From positions 1-37,056 of the forward strand of contig JAUVII010000011.1 in NCBI GenBank assembly GCA_030592845.1: a stretch of 37,056 nt of DNA. Reading direction: 5' to 3'. Below, piece by piece: positions 16,227 through 24,296 of the stretch. The first letter of the stretch is position 1. Every line of letters starts with the position of its first letter. This DNA is from Candidatus Krumholzibacteriia bacterium (lineage in GTDB: Bacteria > Krumholzibacteriota > Krumholzibacteriia > LZORAL124-64-63). The notes below the pieces were generated by a model. That model was not told the DNA's origin. It made no database searches and saw only the letters and a list, made by a program, of their open reading frames with translations. Both the position numbers and the translations under genes were made by a program.

Positions 16227-16864
16227 CGGTGATTCCGAAGCGAGGCAATGGAGACGGCGGGGAATTCCAGTCCCCGGCTCTCGAACGTCTGGTCAAGAGC
16301 CTGAGCCGGTTGCCCGGCCTGGGGCGCAAGTCCGCCACCCGCCTGGCCCTGCACCTGGTTGGGCGCGAGGATTCCGCCGGGCCCGCCGAGGAGCTCGTCG
16401 CCGCGGTTACCGAAGCGCGCCTCCGGGTGACCAATTGCACATCATGCGGAGCTATTACCGAGGCGGATCCCTGCCGCATCTGCACTTCCGAACGCCGGGA
16501 CGTGACCCAGATCTGCATCGTCGCCAGTCCCGTGGATATCCTGCCCTTTGAAAAAGCCGGTTTTTTCCGGGGACGCTATTTTGTCCTGGGCGGCCTGCTG
16601 TCGCCCCTGGACGGGGTCAGGGCCGAGGATCTGCCTTTCGGGCGGTTGACCGCCCGTCTGGATCAGGATGGTGTGACTGAAGTGATCATCGCCCTGGATT
16701 CCAGTGTGGAGGGGGAAACGACCTCTCTCTACCTTCAGCGGCTGTTCGAGGGCCGGGGTCTGACCCTGACGCGGTTGGCCACGGGTATCCCCGTCGGCGG
16801 CTCCCTGGCCTACATCGACGAGGTGACTCTCCAGCGGGCTTTCCAGTACCGTCGGTCTTTCTGA
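16223..16864 (+). CDS. recR: Recombination mediator protein RecR
   Basis: 213 residues. RecR acts with RecF/RecO to load RecA onto gapped DNA. The helix-hairpin-helix region (L-S-R-L-P-G-L-G-R-K-S-A-T-R) is at 27-40. The zinc finger has Cys72, Cys75, Cys84 and Cys87. A Toprim domain follows (Y-F-V-L-G-G-L-L-S-P-L-D-G-V, then A-T-G-I-P-V-G-G-S-L-A-Y-I-D near the end). The start is the TTG at 16223 overlapping the ybaB TGA; the GTG at 16229 is equally possible. The first ~14 residues are not conserved family sequence. Neither start has a good ribosome site. Confidence 0.94.
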   Translation: MTVIPKRGNGDGGEFQSPALERLVKSLSRLPGLGRKSATRLALHLVGREDSAGPAEELVAAVTEARLRVTNCTSCGAITEADPCRICTSERRDVTQICIVASPVDILPFEKAGFFRGRYFVLGGLLSPLDGVRAEDLPFGRLTARLDQDGVTEVIIALDSSVEGETTSLYLQRLFEGRGLTLTRLATGIPVGGSLAYIDEVTLQRAFQYRRSF

Positions 16865-17022
16865 GCCCATTTCAGGCCATTTGCCCTTCCGGCAGTGGCA
16901 GAATCCCATCAATATGTTGAAATTCACGGTTAAGTGGGTTTCCCCCGTGACGATACCTTGGGGGAGATAGTACTTCGTTTGCACAATGTCCAAAGCCGGC
17001 CTGGCCGGCGGGAGATCGTTTC
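16865..17022 (+). other. Intergenic region before the MglB/MglA pair
   Basis: 158 bases without a gene. TCCCCC (16941-16946) can pair with GGGGGA (16960-16965) across a 13-base loop, without T-run. A weak promoter TTGGGG (16958-16963), 18 bases, CACAAT (16982-16987) could drive the following pair. Nothing else stands out. Confidence 0.3.
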
Positions 17023-17520
17023 ATGGTCAGAGCCGAATGGGCCATCTTCGAAGAAGACTACTGGGCCATCAACAATGTCCTGGAAGACCTGCTCAAGAGC
17101 AGTCGTTCAGGTTTTGTGATGCTGATCGACCGGACCGGTCAATTGATCAGCCAGTGCGGCCCTGACGTGGAATTCGACCTGACCAGTTTTGCCTCTCTTT
17201 GCGCGGCCGATTTCGAGGCCAACTACCAGCTCGCCAAATTGATCGGGGAAAAGGACTTCAGCACCCTGTTTCATCAGGGGGCCCAGGACAGCATGTACCT
17301 CGGCAAGATAGCCAAGGGCGTTGTCCTGGTGGTCCTGTTCAACAAGAGCACGACCCTGGGGCTGGTCAGATTACGTGTCAAAAGGGCGATGGAGGAGCTC
17401 GACGGCATCATCGAGGCTCTCTACGAGAAGCTGGAGTACCGCAACGAGGAATACGATGCCATTGATGAATCTTTCACCCTCGAGGTGGAAGCGGAAATTG
17501 ACAGTCTGTTCGCTGACTGA
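17023..17520 (+). CDS. Roadblock/LC7 domain protein, MglB-like
   Basis: 165 residues from an ATG eight bases after GGGAGA (17010-17015). Residues ~15-120 form one roadblock/LC7 domain: A-I-N-N-V-L-E-D-L-L-K-S-S-R-S-G-F-V-M-L-I-D-R-T-G-Q, then A-D-F-E-A-N-Y-Q-L-A, then K-G-V-V-L-V-V-L-F-N. The last ~45 residues are a charged, coiled-coil-like helix ending in an acidic tail. MglB proteins bind and activate the GTPase MglA, encoded 48 bases downstream. The tail could mediate that binding or dimerisation (inference). No chemosensory or gliding genes are in view. Confidence 0.85.
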   Translation: MVRAEWAIFEEDYWAINNVLEDLLKSSRSGFVMLIDRTGQLISQCGPDVEFDLTSFASLCAADFEANYQLAKLIGEKDFSTLFHQGAQDSMYLGKIAKGVVLVVLFNKSTTLGLVRLRVKRAMEELDGIIEALYEKLEYRNEEYDAIDESFTLEVEAEIDSLFAD

Positions 17521-17568
17521 GACTGGGGGAACACCCCCCCCGGTCGGCAGGTCAAAAGGGGTAGAACC

Positions 17569-18153
17569 GTGTCGCTGATTAATTATTCGTCCCGAGAGAT
17601 CAACTGCAAGGTCGTTTACTACGGCCCGGGTCTCGGAGGGAAAACCACCAACATCCAGTATGTCTACGAGAAGCTGGCGCCCGAAACCAAGGGCAAGCTG
17701 GTCACGTTGGCGACTGAGATGGACCGGACCCTGTTTTTCGACTTCCTGCCCCTGGAACTGGGCGAGGTGAAGGGGTTCAAGACCCGTTTCCACCTCTACA
17801 CGGTTCCCGGCCAGGTGTACTACAATGCCAGCCGCAAGCTGATCCTGCGCGGCGTCGACGGCATCGTATTCGTGGCCGACAGCAGCGAGGCCCGCTTCGA
17901 CGCCAACATCGAGGCCCTGTACAACCTGCATGATAACCTCAAGGAATACGACTTGAGCCTGGATGAGATCCCCTTTGTGATCCAGTGGAACAAGCGGGAT
18001 ATGCCCGACGCCATTCCCGTGGATGAACTCAACGAGGAACTCAATCCCGAGGGGTATGAAAATTTCGAGGCCGTGGCCGTCAACGGCGTGGGCGTTTTCG
18101 ATACCCTGAAGTGCGTGGCCAAACAGGTGCTGCGCCAGCTGCAGACCGCCTGA
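17569..18153 (+). CDS. mglA: MglA-type small Ras-like GTPase
   Basis: 194 residues from a GTG at 17569, shortly after AAAAGGGG. The P-loop [10 protein letters not shown] is near residues 19-28. Switch I region [11 protein letters not shown] is followed by the family-specific T-V-P-G-Q-V-Y-Y in place of D-x-x-G, and N-K-R-D near residue 145 gives guanine specificity. These are hallmarks of the MglA polarity GTPases, which set cell poles for gliding or type IV pilus motility. In non-motile lineages their role is unclear. The roadblock gene upstream encodes the probable GTPase-activating partner. A terminator 40 bases after the stop closes this two-gene unit. Confidence 0.92.
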   Translation: MSLINYSSREINCKVVYYGPGLGGKTTNIQYVYEKLAPETKGKLVTLATEMDRTLFFDFLPLELGEVKGFKTRFHLYTVPGQVYYNASRKLILRGVDGIVFVADSSEARFDANIEALYNLHDNLKEYDLSLDEIPFVIQWNKRDMPDAIPVDELNEELNPEGYENFEAVAVNGVGVFDTLKCVAKQVLRQLQTA

Positions 18154-18192
18154 CCCCGGCGGCGAGTGGCCGATAGTTTTGCGACAGACCCC

Positions 18193-18220
18193 AGGGCGCG
18201 ACGAAAGTCGCGCCCTTTCT
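18193..18220 (+). terminator. Intrinsic terminator after mglA
   Basis: AGGGCGCGAC (18193-18202) and GTCGCGCCCT (18207-18216) form a perfect 10-bp stem closed by a GAAA tetraloop, followed by TTCT in a short T-rich tail. The tail is modest, but the stem is strong. A weak promoter TTGCCG-N17-TAGGTT (18222-18250) follows and could serve pgpA. Confidence 0.8.
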
Positions 18221-18298
18221 GTTGCCGTCCACCGGAGGACAAGTTAGGTTCTCCCTCGGCACCATTTGTCCCGGATGGACCCTCCCGAAAGGAATTCC

Positions 18299-18778
18299 AT
18301 GCCCCGCCCGCTCCTGTATACCATCGGTACGTTTTTCGGCTCCGGATTTTCGCCTTTTGCCCCCGCCACCGCTGCCAGTTTCCTGTTCATGGCCTTGTGG
18401 TGGCTGGCCTGGACCTTTCTCGGCCCGATCCCCCTGTGGCTGACCCTGGTGATGCTGGGAGCCGTCACCCTGATAGGTATCCCGGTGGCCGGTCAGCTGG
18501 AAAAGATCCATGGCGAAGATCCTTCCCTGGTGGTGATCGACGAGGTGGCCGGAATGCTGGTCACGTACATCGGATTGAACGCCGGCCTGACGGGATGGAT
18601 CCTGGGGTTCTTCTGGTTCCGCTTTTTCGACATCCTCAAGCCCCTGGGAGTCCGCAAGCTGGAAAAGCTGGGCGGCGGCGGTGGGCTGGGCATCATGGCC
18701 GATGACATCGGCGCGGGGGTTCTGGCCTGCCTGGCCACCCACGGCACCGTCCTGATGCTGGCCCGCCTGGGGTATTGA
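18299..18778 (+). CDS. pgpA: Phosphatidylglycerophosphatase A
   Basis: 159 residues from the ATG at 18299, five bases after GAAAGGA (18287-18293); the frame opens earlier at 18266 without a better start. The enzyme removes phosphate from phosphatidylglycerophosphate to give phosphatidylglycerol in the inner membrane. Family motifs: G-S-G-F-S-P-F-A-P-A-T-A-A-S near the N-terminus, V-I-D-E-V-A-G-M in the middle and F-R-F-F-D-I-L-K-P after it, plus a final D-D-I-G-A-G. Three to four membrane helices are visible. cinA starts three bases after the stop, or overlaps it if its TTG is used. Confidence 0.9.
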   Translation: MPRPLLYTIGTFFGSGFSPFAPATAASFLFMALWWLAWTFLGPIPLWLTLVMLGAVTLIGIPVAGQLEKIHGEDPSLVVIDEVAGMLVTYIGLNAGLTGWILGFFWFRFFDILKPLGVRKLEKLGGGGGLGIMADDIGAGVLACLATHGTVLMLARLGY

Positions 18779-18780
18779 AC

Positions 18781-20079
18781 ATGTCCGGGGCGGTTGCCGG
18801 GCCGACGGTTCAAATCATCGCCATCGGGGATGAACTCCTCGAAGGGCGGACCTCCGATACCAACAGCCGCCGCATCCAGCAGGCACTGGGGGCCCATGCG
18901 GTTCAGGTATCGCTGATCCAGGTGGTTCCCGATCGTGAAGAAGCGATTGTGCGGGCCCTGGACCGGACCGGGGCCGGAGATCTGGTTTTTGTGACCGGAG
19001 GGCTGGGGTCCACACCCGATGACCTGACGCGGGATGTGGTGGCCCGCTGGGCCGGTGTGGATCTGGCCGAGGATCCCGAGGTAAAGCAGCTGCTTCAGGA
19101 GCGCTGGAAAAAGCGGGGTATCAGGACCTCGCCCGGGTCGGTTCGTCAATCGCAGGTACCGCGGGGGATGACGCCCCTGCCGAACCCCGTGGGGTCGGCG
19201 CCGGGTCTGGCGGGCGGGTTGTGTGGGAGGACCCTGGTGATGTTGCCCGGCGTTCCCCAGGAATTGCAGGGCCTGTTGCCGGCCGCGGTGAAGTGGCTGG
19301 ACGAAAACGGCCACCTTCCCCGGCCGCGCCGAACTCTTCTATGGCGGACCGCCCAGGCGTCCGAACTGGCGTTGGTCCGAACCTGCTCCGACATCAAGCT
19401 GAAATTTCCCCGGCTGGAATGGTCCTGGTGGCTGACGGACTGGGGGGTGGATATCCGGTTGGCGGCACCCGCCGGTTCCGCCGGCGCCGATGATCTCGCG
19501 GCTGCCGAACCGGAGATCGAAAGTGCATTGGGCCGGTTGATCTACAGCCGCCGGTCGGAAACCCTGCCCCAGGTGGTACAGCGTCGGATGCTTGACAGGA
19601 AGGCGACCCTGGCGGTGGCGGAATCCTGCACCGCGGGGATGATCGGTGCCACCATGACCGATCAGCCGGGATCGTCGGGATTTTTTCGCGGCGGTATTCT
19701 GGCCTACGCCGACCAGGTTAAAACCGGGCAGCTGGGGGTGCCGGAGGATCTGCTGCGGGACAAGGGAGCGGTCAGTCAGGAGACGGTGCTGTATATGGCG
19801 GCCGGGTGCCGTCAGCGGATCGGGACTGATTACGCGGTGGCCGTCACCGGCATTTCCGGACCGGAAGGCGGCACGGAGGATAAGCCCGTGGGTACCACCT
19901 GGATCGGCATCGCCACACCGGAGTCGGTTTTTGCCCGTAAGTACCGTTTCCCCGCGGACCGTGAACGCAACCGTTTACTGACCGTGGCGGCGGCGGTGGA
20001 TTCAATGCGCCGGGTCCTCGAACTCGGCGATGGCGATCCTCCCTGGCAAGCTGCCGATTCCTGGTGCCGGCCGTCATGA
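18781..20079 (+). CDS. cinA: CinA family protein (pyrophosphatase domain plus nicotinamide-nucleotide amidase)
   Basis: 432 residues from the ATG at 18781; a TTG six bases earlier overlaps the pgpA stop. The N-terminal MoCF-like domain shows A-I-G-D-E-L-L-E-G (residues ~14-22) and F-V-T-G-G-L-G-S-T-P-D-D-L-T-R, associated with ADP-ribose or NAD-derived pyrophosphate hydrolysis. The C-terminal PncC domain begins near 265 with V-A-E-S-C-T-A-G (Ser282/Cys283) and ends with S-G-P-E-G-G-T and P-V-G-T-T-W-I-G. PncC deamidates nicotinamide mononucleotide for NAD recycling. cinA upstream of recA is a widely seen order. The downstream gene overlaps by ATGA. Confidence 0.92.
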   Translation: MSGAVAGPTVQIIAIGDELLEGRTSDTNSRRIQQALGAHAVQVSLIQVVPDREEAIVRALDRTGAGDLVFVTGGLGSTPDDLTRDVVARWAGVDLAEDPEVKQLLQERWKKRGIRTSPGSVRQSQVPRGMTPLPNPVGSAPGLAGGLCGRTLVMLPGVPQELQGLLPAAVKWLDENGHLPRPRRTLLWRTAQASELALVRTCSDIKLKFPRLEWSWWLTDWGVDIRLAAPAGSAGADDLAAAEPEIESALGRLIYSRRSETLPQVVQRRMLDRKATLAVAESCTAGMIGATMTDQPGSSGFFRGGILAYADQVKTGQLGVPEDLLRDKGAVSQETVLYMAAGCRQRIGTDYAVAVTGISGPEGGTEDKPVGTTWIGIATPESVFARKYRFPADRERNRLLTVAAAVDSMRRVLELGDGDPPWQAADSWCRPS

Positions 20080-20642
20080 GGATTTTCCTCGCCGTCTCCT
20101 GCGGGGAACAGTTGACCGCCGCCTTGACTACCGGGCTGGACAGCTGGCGATCCGGACCCGGCGGCGGTCTGGCCCTGCGCTGGGTGCGGCCTGATGCCTG
20201 GCATCTGACCCTGCAGTTCCTGGGTGATTGGCCCCAAAAGCGCCTCGAAAGCCTTGAAACGGCTCTTGAAGCCGCGCGCGACCAACCTGTATTTTCCCTT
20301 TCACCCGGCCGGATCGGCGGTTTTCCGAATTTGATCTCTCCCCGGGTTCTATTCCTGCATATGGAGAATGAAGGTCAGGCCGGGGCGCTGGCGGGGCGGG
20401 TGCGGAAAATTGTGGCTGAAACCTGGGGGAACGGGCCCCAGGACGATCGTGAATTCCGGGGCCATTTGACCCTGGCCAGGATCCGGGGCAGATTGTCGGG
20501 TGAAGATATCAACTTATTGGAGACATTAGAGTTGAATGACTTGCCTTCCATTCAGGTGACGGGTTTCAGCCTGATTGCCAGCGAACTGCGGCCCCAAGGG
20601 CCACGGTACAGGGAATTGGCTTTTTACCCGTTGCGAAAATAA
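20076..20642 (+). CDS. thpR: RNA 2',3'-cyclic phosphodiesterase ThpR (LigT/2H family)
   Basis: 188 residues from the ATG at 20076, overlapping the cinA stop (ATGA). Two H-x-T-x motifs define the 2H phosphoesterase fold: H-L-T-L at His43 and H-L-T-L at His130. The start R-I-F-L-A-V fits the family. The enzyme opens 2',3'-cyclic phosphates on RNA ends, and its physiological role is uncertain. A cinA-thpR-recA order is common in several phyla. Confidence 0.9.
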   Translation: MRIFLAVSCGEQLTAALTTGLDSWRSGPGGGLALRWVRPDAWHLTLQFLGDWPQKRLESLETALEAARDQPVFSLSPGRIGGFPNLISPRVLFLHMENEGQAGALAGRVRKIVAETWGNGPQDDREFRGHLTLARIRGRLSGEDINLLETLELNDLPSIQVTGFSLIASELRPQGPRYRELAFYPLRK

Positions 20643-20655
20643 GGCGAAAAACCTG

Positions 20656-20685
20656 TTGCGCCGGGATCCCGCTCCGTGCTATCTT
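20656..20685 (+). promoter_or_regulatory. Candidate promoter of recA-recX
   Basis: TTGCGC (20656-20661), 18-base spacer, TATCTT (20680-20685), start near 20692. This would give recA a leader of about 150 bases that contains the 13-bp repeats at 20737-20775. The -10 context GTGCTAT recurs at the tRNA-Ser(GGA) promoter. Matches are moderate. Confidence 0.4.
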
Positions 20686-20736
20686 GACCATCAAATCAGT
20701 GACATGAGCCCTGACCGGACGCTGGGACGACGGCAA

Positions 20737-20775
20737 AATTCAGGGACGCAATTCTGGTACACAATTCTGGTACGA
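20737..20775 (+). repeat. Three tandem 13-bp repeats upstream of recA, possible SOS operator
   Basis: The core AATTCTGGTAC occurs perfectly at 20750-20760 and 20763-20773, and with two changes (AATTCAGGGAC) at 20737-20747. The period is 13 bases throughout. The two perfect copies place GGTAC twice at 13-base spacing, so adjacent half-sites lie about one and a quarter helical turns apart. Position directly before recA suggests an operator for LexA or another damage regulator. The motif matches no LexA box I know (E. coli CTGT-N8-ACAG, alphaproteobacterial GTTC-N7-GTTC). Confidence 0.5.
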
Positions 20776-20845
20776 AATGATTCATGACATGTCCGGACGG
20801 AACCGGGTTCAAGGTTTCGGGCGGGCCATCCGGGAGATGACAGGA

Positions 20846-22006
20846 ATGGCTCTGAACAAAACACAAAACAAGAACAAGACAGAAGGAAAAGTGCTGGGAA
20901 AACCTGGTAAGGGGGATGACCGGGCCAAGGCCCTCGAACTCACCCGCGCCCAGATCGAAACGCAGTTCGGCAAAGGGTCGATCATGCTGTTGGGCGATAC
21001 GAAGATCTACGATAACTTCGATGCCATTTCCACCGGTAGCCTGGCGCTGGACATCGCACTGGGTATCGGTGGGTTGCCTAAAGGCAGGGTGGTCGAAATC
21101 TATGGGCCCGAAGGCAGCGGCAAGACCACCGTGGCCCTTTCGGTGATCGCCAACTGCCAGAAGGACGGCGGCACCGCGGCGTTCATCGACGCCGAACACG
21201 CCATGGATCCGATCTATGCCCGCAAGCTGGGCGTGGATATCGACAACCTTCTGGTCAGCCAGCCGGACACCGGTGAGCAAGCCCTGGAAATCACCGAGAT
21301 GCTGGTGCGCTCCGGAGCGGTGGACATCCTGGTTATCGACTCGGTGGCGGCCCTGGTGCCCCGGGCCGAGATCGAGGGCGAGATGGGCGATCATCACGTC
21401 GGGCTGCAGGCCCGGCTCATGTCGCAGGCCCTGCGCAAGCTGACCGGCGCCATCGCCAAGACCAACACCCTGGTCATGTTCACCAACCAGATCCGCATGA
21501 AGATCGGTGTCATGTTCGGCAACCCCGAAACCACCACCGGCGGCAACGCCCTGAAATTCTACAGTTCGGTGAGGCTGGACATCCGGCGCATCGGCGCCAT
21601 CACGCAGGGTGAAGAGGTGGTGGGCAACCAGGTGCGGGTCAAGGTAGTCAAGAACAAGGTGGCTCCGCCCTTCAAGAAGGCCGAGTTCGATATCCTTTAT
21701 GGCGAGGGAATCAGCAAGGAAGGCGACCTGATCGATCTCGGTGTCGAAGCCGAAGTCATTCAGAAATCCGGTGCCTGGTACAGCTTCGGCGAGGAGCGTC
21801 TCGGGCAGGGCCGGGAAAATGTGCGCATCTTCCTGAAGGAGAACAAGGACCTGTACGAGACCATCAAGGAACTTGTTTTCAAGCACTACGAAATCGGCGA
21901 ATCTTCTGAAGATGCCGCCGCTGATAAACCCGCGGCTGCCACGGTGAATGGTTCCGTGGGCGGCGGGAAAGCCGCGGCCGCGGAGGCCGGAACCGGGGGA
22001 CCTTAA
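20846..22006 (+). CDS. recA: Recombinase RecA
   Basis: 386 residues from the ATG at 20846, nine bases after GGGAG (20832-20836). In-frame ATGs at 20777 and 20837 exist, but RecA sequence begins M-A-L-N-K-T near 20846, and the extra 23 residues look like leader. Walker A G-P-E-G-S-G-K-T is at 87-94; the M-A-W-type core, [10 protein letters not shown] and the [19 protein letters not shown] loop are present. RecA forms the strand-exchange filament and drives SOS cleavage of LexA. The tail (~355-386) is an alanine/glycine/acidic low-complexity stretch, common in RecA. Confidence 0.96.
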   Translation: MALNKTQNKNKTEGKVLGKPGKGDDRAKALELTRAQIETQFGKGSIMLLGDTKIYDNFDAISTGSLALDIALGIGGLPKGRVVEIYGPEGSGKTTVALSVIANCQKDGGTAAFIDAEHAMDPIYARKLGVDIDNLLVSQPDTGEQALEITEMLVRSGAVDILVIDSVAALVPRAEIEGEMGDHHVGLQARLMSQALRKLTGAIAKTNTLVMFTNQIRMKIGVMFGNPETTTGGNALKFYSSVRLDIRRIGAITQGEEVVGNQVRVKVVKNKVAPPFKKAEFDILYGEGISKEGDLIDLGVEAEVIQKSGAWYSFGEERLGQGRENVRIFLKENKDLYETIKELVFKHYEIGESSEDAAADKPAAATVNGSVGGGKAAAAEAGTGGP

Positions 22007-22030
22007 GGTCCGGAAATCGAGGTCCGGATC

Positions 22031-22744
22031 ATGAGGAACCGGTTTTTTGGGCGTGACCCCTGGTCACGCCCGCAGAATGACCACAGTGAACAGCCGGGCC
22101 CCCTTGCACAGGAGGCCCGGCTGCTTGACGTTCGCCAACAGGACAATTCAGTGTTCCTGATCCTGGATGACGGCAGCAATCTGGAATTGGCAGCTGAATC
22201 CGTTCCGCCGGGTTTGCCCGAAATCGGGGAGATGGTGGGGGGAGAGCTGCTGGCGGAACTCAGGTTGGGCGCCGAACGCAAACAGGTGGCCCGGATGATT
22301 TTCCGCATGCTGGACCGGCGGCTGCATCCGGTGGCCAGAATCCGGGACAAGGCCGCGGAAAAGGGATACAGTGTGGCGGCGGTGGATGCTGTCCTGGAAC
22401 AAATGGCCGCGAGCGGTCTATATTCGGACCGGAAGTTCGCCGAGGCCTATTGCCGGGATTGCCTGGCCGGTCGGGCGGTGGGGCGCCGTTACCTGATCGA
22501 CAAGTTGCGGGGCAAAAGGGTTCCTTCAGCGGTGGCCGCCGCGGCCGCGGGCGAGGTCCTGGATTCCGACACTGAAAATCAGCTGGCCGCCCGGGCTGCC
22601 GCGACCAGATGGAAACGGATCCGGGATCCCGAGGATATCAAATCACTGGCCAAGGTGGTGCGGTTCCTGCAAAGCCGCGGATTTGACGCGGGAACGGCCA
22701 ACCGGACCGCGCGGCAGACGAAACCGGTCATCAGCAACGACTGA
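22031..22744 (+). CDS. recX: Regulatory protein RecX
   Basis: 237 residues from an ATG seven bases after GAGGT (22019-22023), 24 bases after recA. RecX binds inside the RecA filament and limits its activity. The helical repeat core starts near residue 85 (A-R-M-I-F-R-M-L-D-R-R-L-H-P-V-A-x-I-R-D-K) and includes S-G-L-Y-S-D-R-K-F-A-E-A-Y and G-R-R-Y-L-I-D-K-L-R-G-K. The first ~27 residues are not family-like and overlap a strong hairpin. A GTG at 22151 is an alternative start but would cut conserved-looking sequence. Longer than the ~150-residue E. coli protein, as is usual outside enterobacteria. Confidence 0.87.
   Translation: MRNRFFGRDPWSRPQNDHSEQPGPLAQEARLLDVRQQDNSVFLILDDGSNLELAAESVPPGLPEIGEMVGGELLAELRLGAERKQVARMIFRMLDRRLHPVARIRDKAAEKGYSVAAVDAVLEQMAASGLYSDRKFAEAYCRDCLAGRAVGRRYLIDKLRGKRVPSAVAAAAAGEVLDSDTENQLAARAAATRWKRIRDPEDIKSLAKVVRFLQSRGFDAGTANRTARQTKPVISND
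22049..22071 (+). promoter_or_regulatory. Perfect hairpin in the first codons of recX
   Basis: GGGCGTGACC (22049-22058) and GGTCACGCCC (22062-22071) form a 10-bp stem with a 3-base loop (CCT), preceded by six T but followed by none. It falls 19-41 bases into recX. It could slow transcription or translation into recX and so keep RecX low relative to RecA, as the recA-recX terminator does in E. coli. That role is inference. Confidence 0.5.
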
Positions 22745-22773
22745 AGGTTTTTCAAGAGGCGGGACGTTTTTTC

Positions 22774-23634
22774 ATGAAAATTCTGGTCACCGGCAGTGAG
22801 GGGATGTTGGGGCGTACCGTGATGCGGCGCCTGAATGGCGATCACGATCTGACGGGAGTGGATCTGGCTGACGGCGACCTGACCGATCCTCAGGTGGTGC
22901 AGGGTGTTTTTTCCGGAACGGAGCCGCAATGGGTTGTTCATTGCGCCGCTTGGACGGATGTCGACGGCGCGGAAGCTTCCCCGGAAGAAGCCATGGCCGC
23001 CAACGCGGGGGCGACGGAAAATCTGGCCCGGGCCTGTGACGCGGGCGGGGTGGGCCTGTGCTATATCAGCACGGATTACGTTTTTGACGGCCAGGGCACC
23101 GGCTTCGATGAAAACGATCAGCGCAACCCCATCAATCACTATGGGCTGACCAAGGCCCGGGGGGAGGAGCATGTTGCCGCCATGACGGCGCCCTGGCAGA
23201 TCGTGCGGACGAGCTGGTTGTTCGGGGACGGGCGGGCCAACTTCGTCAAAACGATCAAGGGTCTGTTGGCCGTGAAGGACACCCTGCGCGTGGTGGAAGA
23301 TCAGCGGGGTTGTCCCACCTCCGCCGAAGATCTGGCCAATGTCATCGGATTTCTTGTTTCGGGGCGCTTCGGTGGTATCTTCCACGGAACCAATGCGGGG
23401 GATACCACCTGGTACGGGCTGGCTCGCGAAATAGCGCGGGGCTGCGGAGCTGATCCGGACCGGATCGCGCCATGTCCGAGCAGTGAGTACCCACGCGCTG
23501 CAGTCCGCCCGGGGTGTTCGATTCTGCGCAGCAGTCATTTGGAAAAAATCGGCTGTCCGGACAGGCCTTCCTGGCAAACGGCCGTGGCCGATTATCTGCG
23601 TTATCTTGATTCCGGTCAGGCCGTTTTTCCCTGA
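22774..23634 (+). CDS. rfbD: dTDP-4-dehydrorhamnose reductase
   Basis: 286 residues from the ATG at 22774; the ribosome site is weak (AAGAGG, 22755-22760). It is a short-chain dehydrogenase with N-terminal nucleotide motif G-S-E-G-M-L-G (7-13), S-T-D-Y-V-F-D-G (99-106), Y-x-x-x-K (Tyr123/Lys127) and the family's R-T-S-W-L-F-G. It makes dTDP-L-rhamnose in the last step of that sugar pathway, for cell-surface glycans. rfbA, rfbB and rfbC are not in the window. The end is L-R-Y-L-D-S-G-Q. gmhA starts 38 bases downstream. Confidence 0.9.
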   Translation: MKILVTGSEGMLGRTVMRRLNGDHDLTGVDLADGDLTDPQVVQGVFSGTEPQWVVHCAAWTDVDGAEASPEEAMAANAGATENLARACDAGGVGLCYISTDYVFDGQGTGFDENDQRNPINHYGLTKARGEEHVAAMTAPWQIVRTSWLFGDGRANFVKTIKGLLAVKDTLRVVEDQRGCPTSAEDLANVIGFLVSGRFGGIFHGTNAGDTTWYGLAREIARGCGADPDRIAPCPSSEYPRAAVRPGCSILRSSHLEKIGCPDRPSWQTAVADYLRYLDSGQAVFP

Positions 23635-23671
23635 CCCGCATTTTGTTCAGGCCGAAAGGATTCGACTAACC

Positions 23672-24286
23672 ATGTCTTCCTCCCGGAATTCTGCTTCACA
23701 CCCGGAGGCATCCCTTCTTTTCAGGCAGGCGGTGGACGACCTTGTGGCCGCCCTCGGTCGTTTGGATTCCTCTCATCTTGAGGCGGTCACCGCTCTGGCC
23801 GGGGATGTGCACGCAGCCTGGCGGGAAGACGGGAAATTGCTGGTGTGTGGGAACGGCGGCAGCGCCGCGGACAGTCAGCATATCGTCGCCGAACTTGTGG
23901 GCCGGTTCCTTGCCGAGCGGCCCGGCTATCCGGCCATCGCCCTGACCGCCAATACCTCGATTCTGACTGCCGTGGGTAACGATTACGGTTTTGACCATAT
24001 TTTTTCCCGGCAGGTCCAGGCCCTGGGCGGACCGCATGACGTTCTGTTGGTCATTTCCACTTCCGGGAATTCGGCCAACTGTGTTCTGGCGGTCGAAGAA
24101 GCCCGGCGCCACGGCATGAAGGCCCACGGTTTTCTCGGCGGCGATGGCGGCAGCCTGCTTCCGTTGCTTGACGGCGCCCTGGTCGCGCCGAGTGATTCCA
24201 CGCCCAAGATTCAGGAAATCCATATCACCATGGGGCATCTGCTTTGCATGATCCTCGAAAAATGGCAAGACAACCCGGCAGGATGA
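23672..24286 (+). CDS. gmhA: D-sedoheptulose 7-phosphate isomerase (GmhA/DiaA family)
   Basis: 204 residues from the ATG at 23672, 11 bases after GAAAGGA (23654-23660). A longer open frame from 23483 is a shadow of rfbD. The SIS domain shows C-G-N-G-G-S-A-A-D-S-Q-H (59-70), A-E-L-V-G-R-F just after, I-S-T-S-G-N-S-A-N, and E-I-H-I-T-M-G-H near the end. GmhA makes D-glycero-D-manno-heptose 7-phosphate, the first step to heptose for lipopolysaccharide or other surface glycans. DiaA of E. coli, a replication-start protein, shares the fold, but the intact catalytic glutamate/histidine pattern favours the isomerase. Confidence 0.87.
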   Translation: MSSSRNSASHPEASLLFRQAVDDLVAALGRLDSSHLEAVTALAGDVHAAWREDGKLLVCGNGGSAADSQHIVAELVGRFLAERPGYPAIALTANTSILTAVGNDYGFDHIFSRQVQALGGPHDVLLVISTSGNSANCVLAVEEARRHGMKAHGFLGGDGGSLLPLLDGALVAPSDSTPKIQEIHITMGHLLCMILEKWQDNPAG

Positions 24287-24296
24287 ACGCAACGTG

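Noticed and set aside
20737-20775. CRISPR-like array
   Set aside because: The three repeats are contiguous at 13-base period without spacers, and no cas genes are in the window.
20777-20845. 23-residue N-terminal extension of RecA from the ATG at 20777
   Set aside because: The ATG at 20846 has GGGAG at nine bases and begins typical RecA sequence. The extension overlaps the repeat region's edge and shows no family features.
22049-22071. Intrinsic terminator between recA and recX
   Set aside because: The stem is strong, but the six T precede it instead of following, on either strand reading, and it lies within recX.
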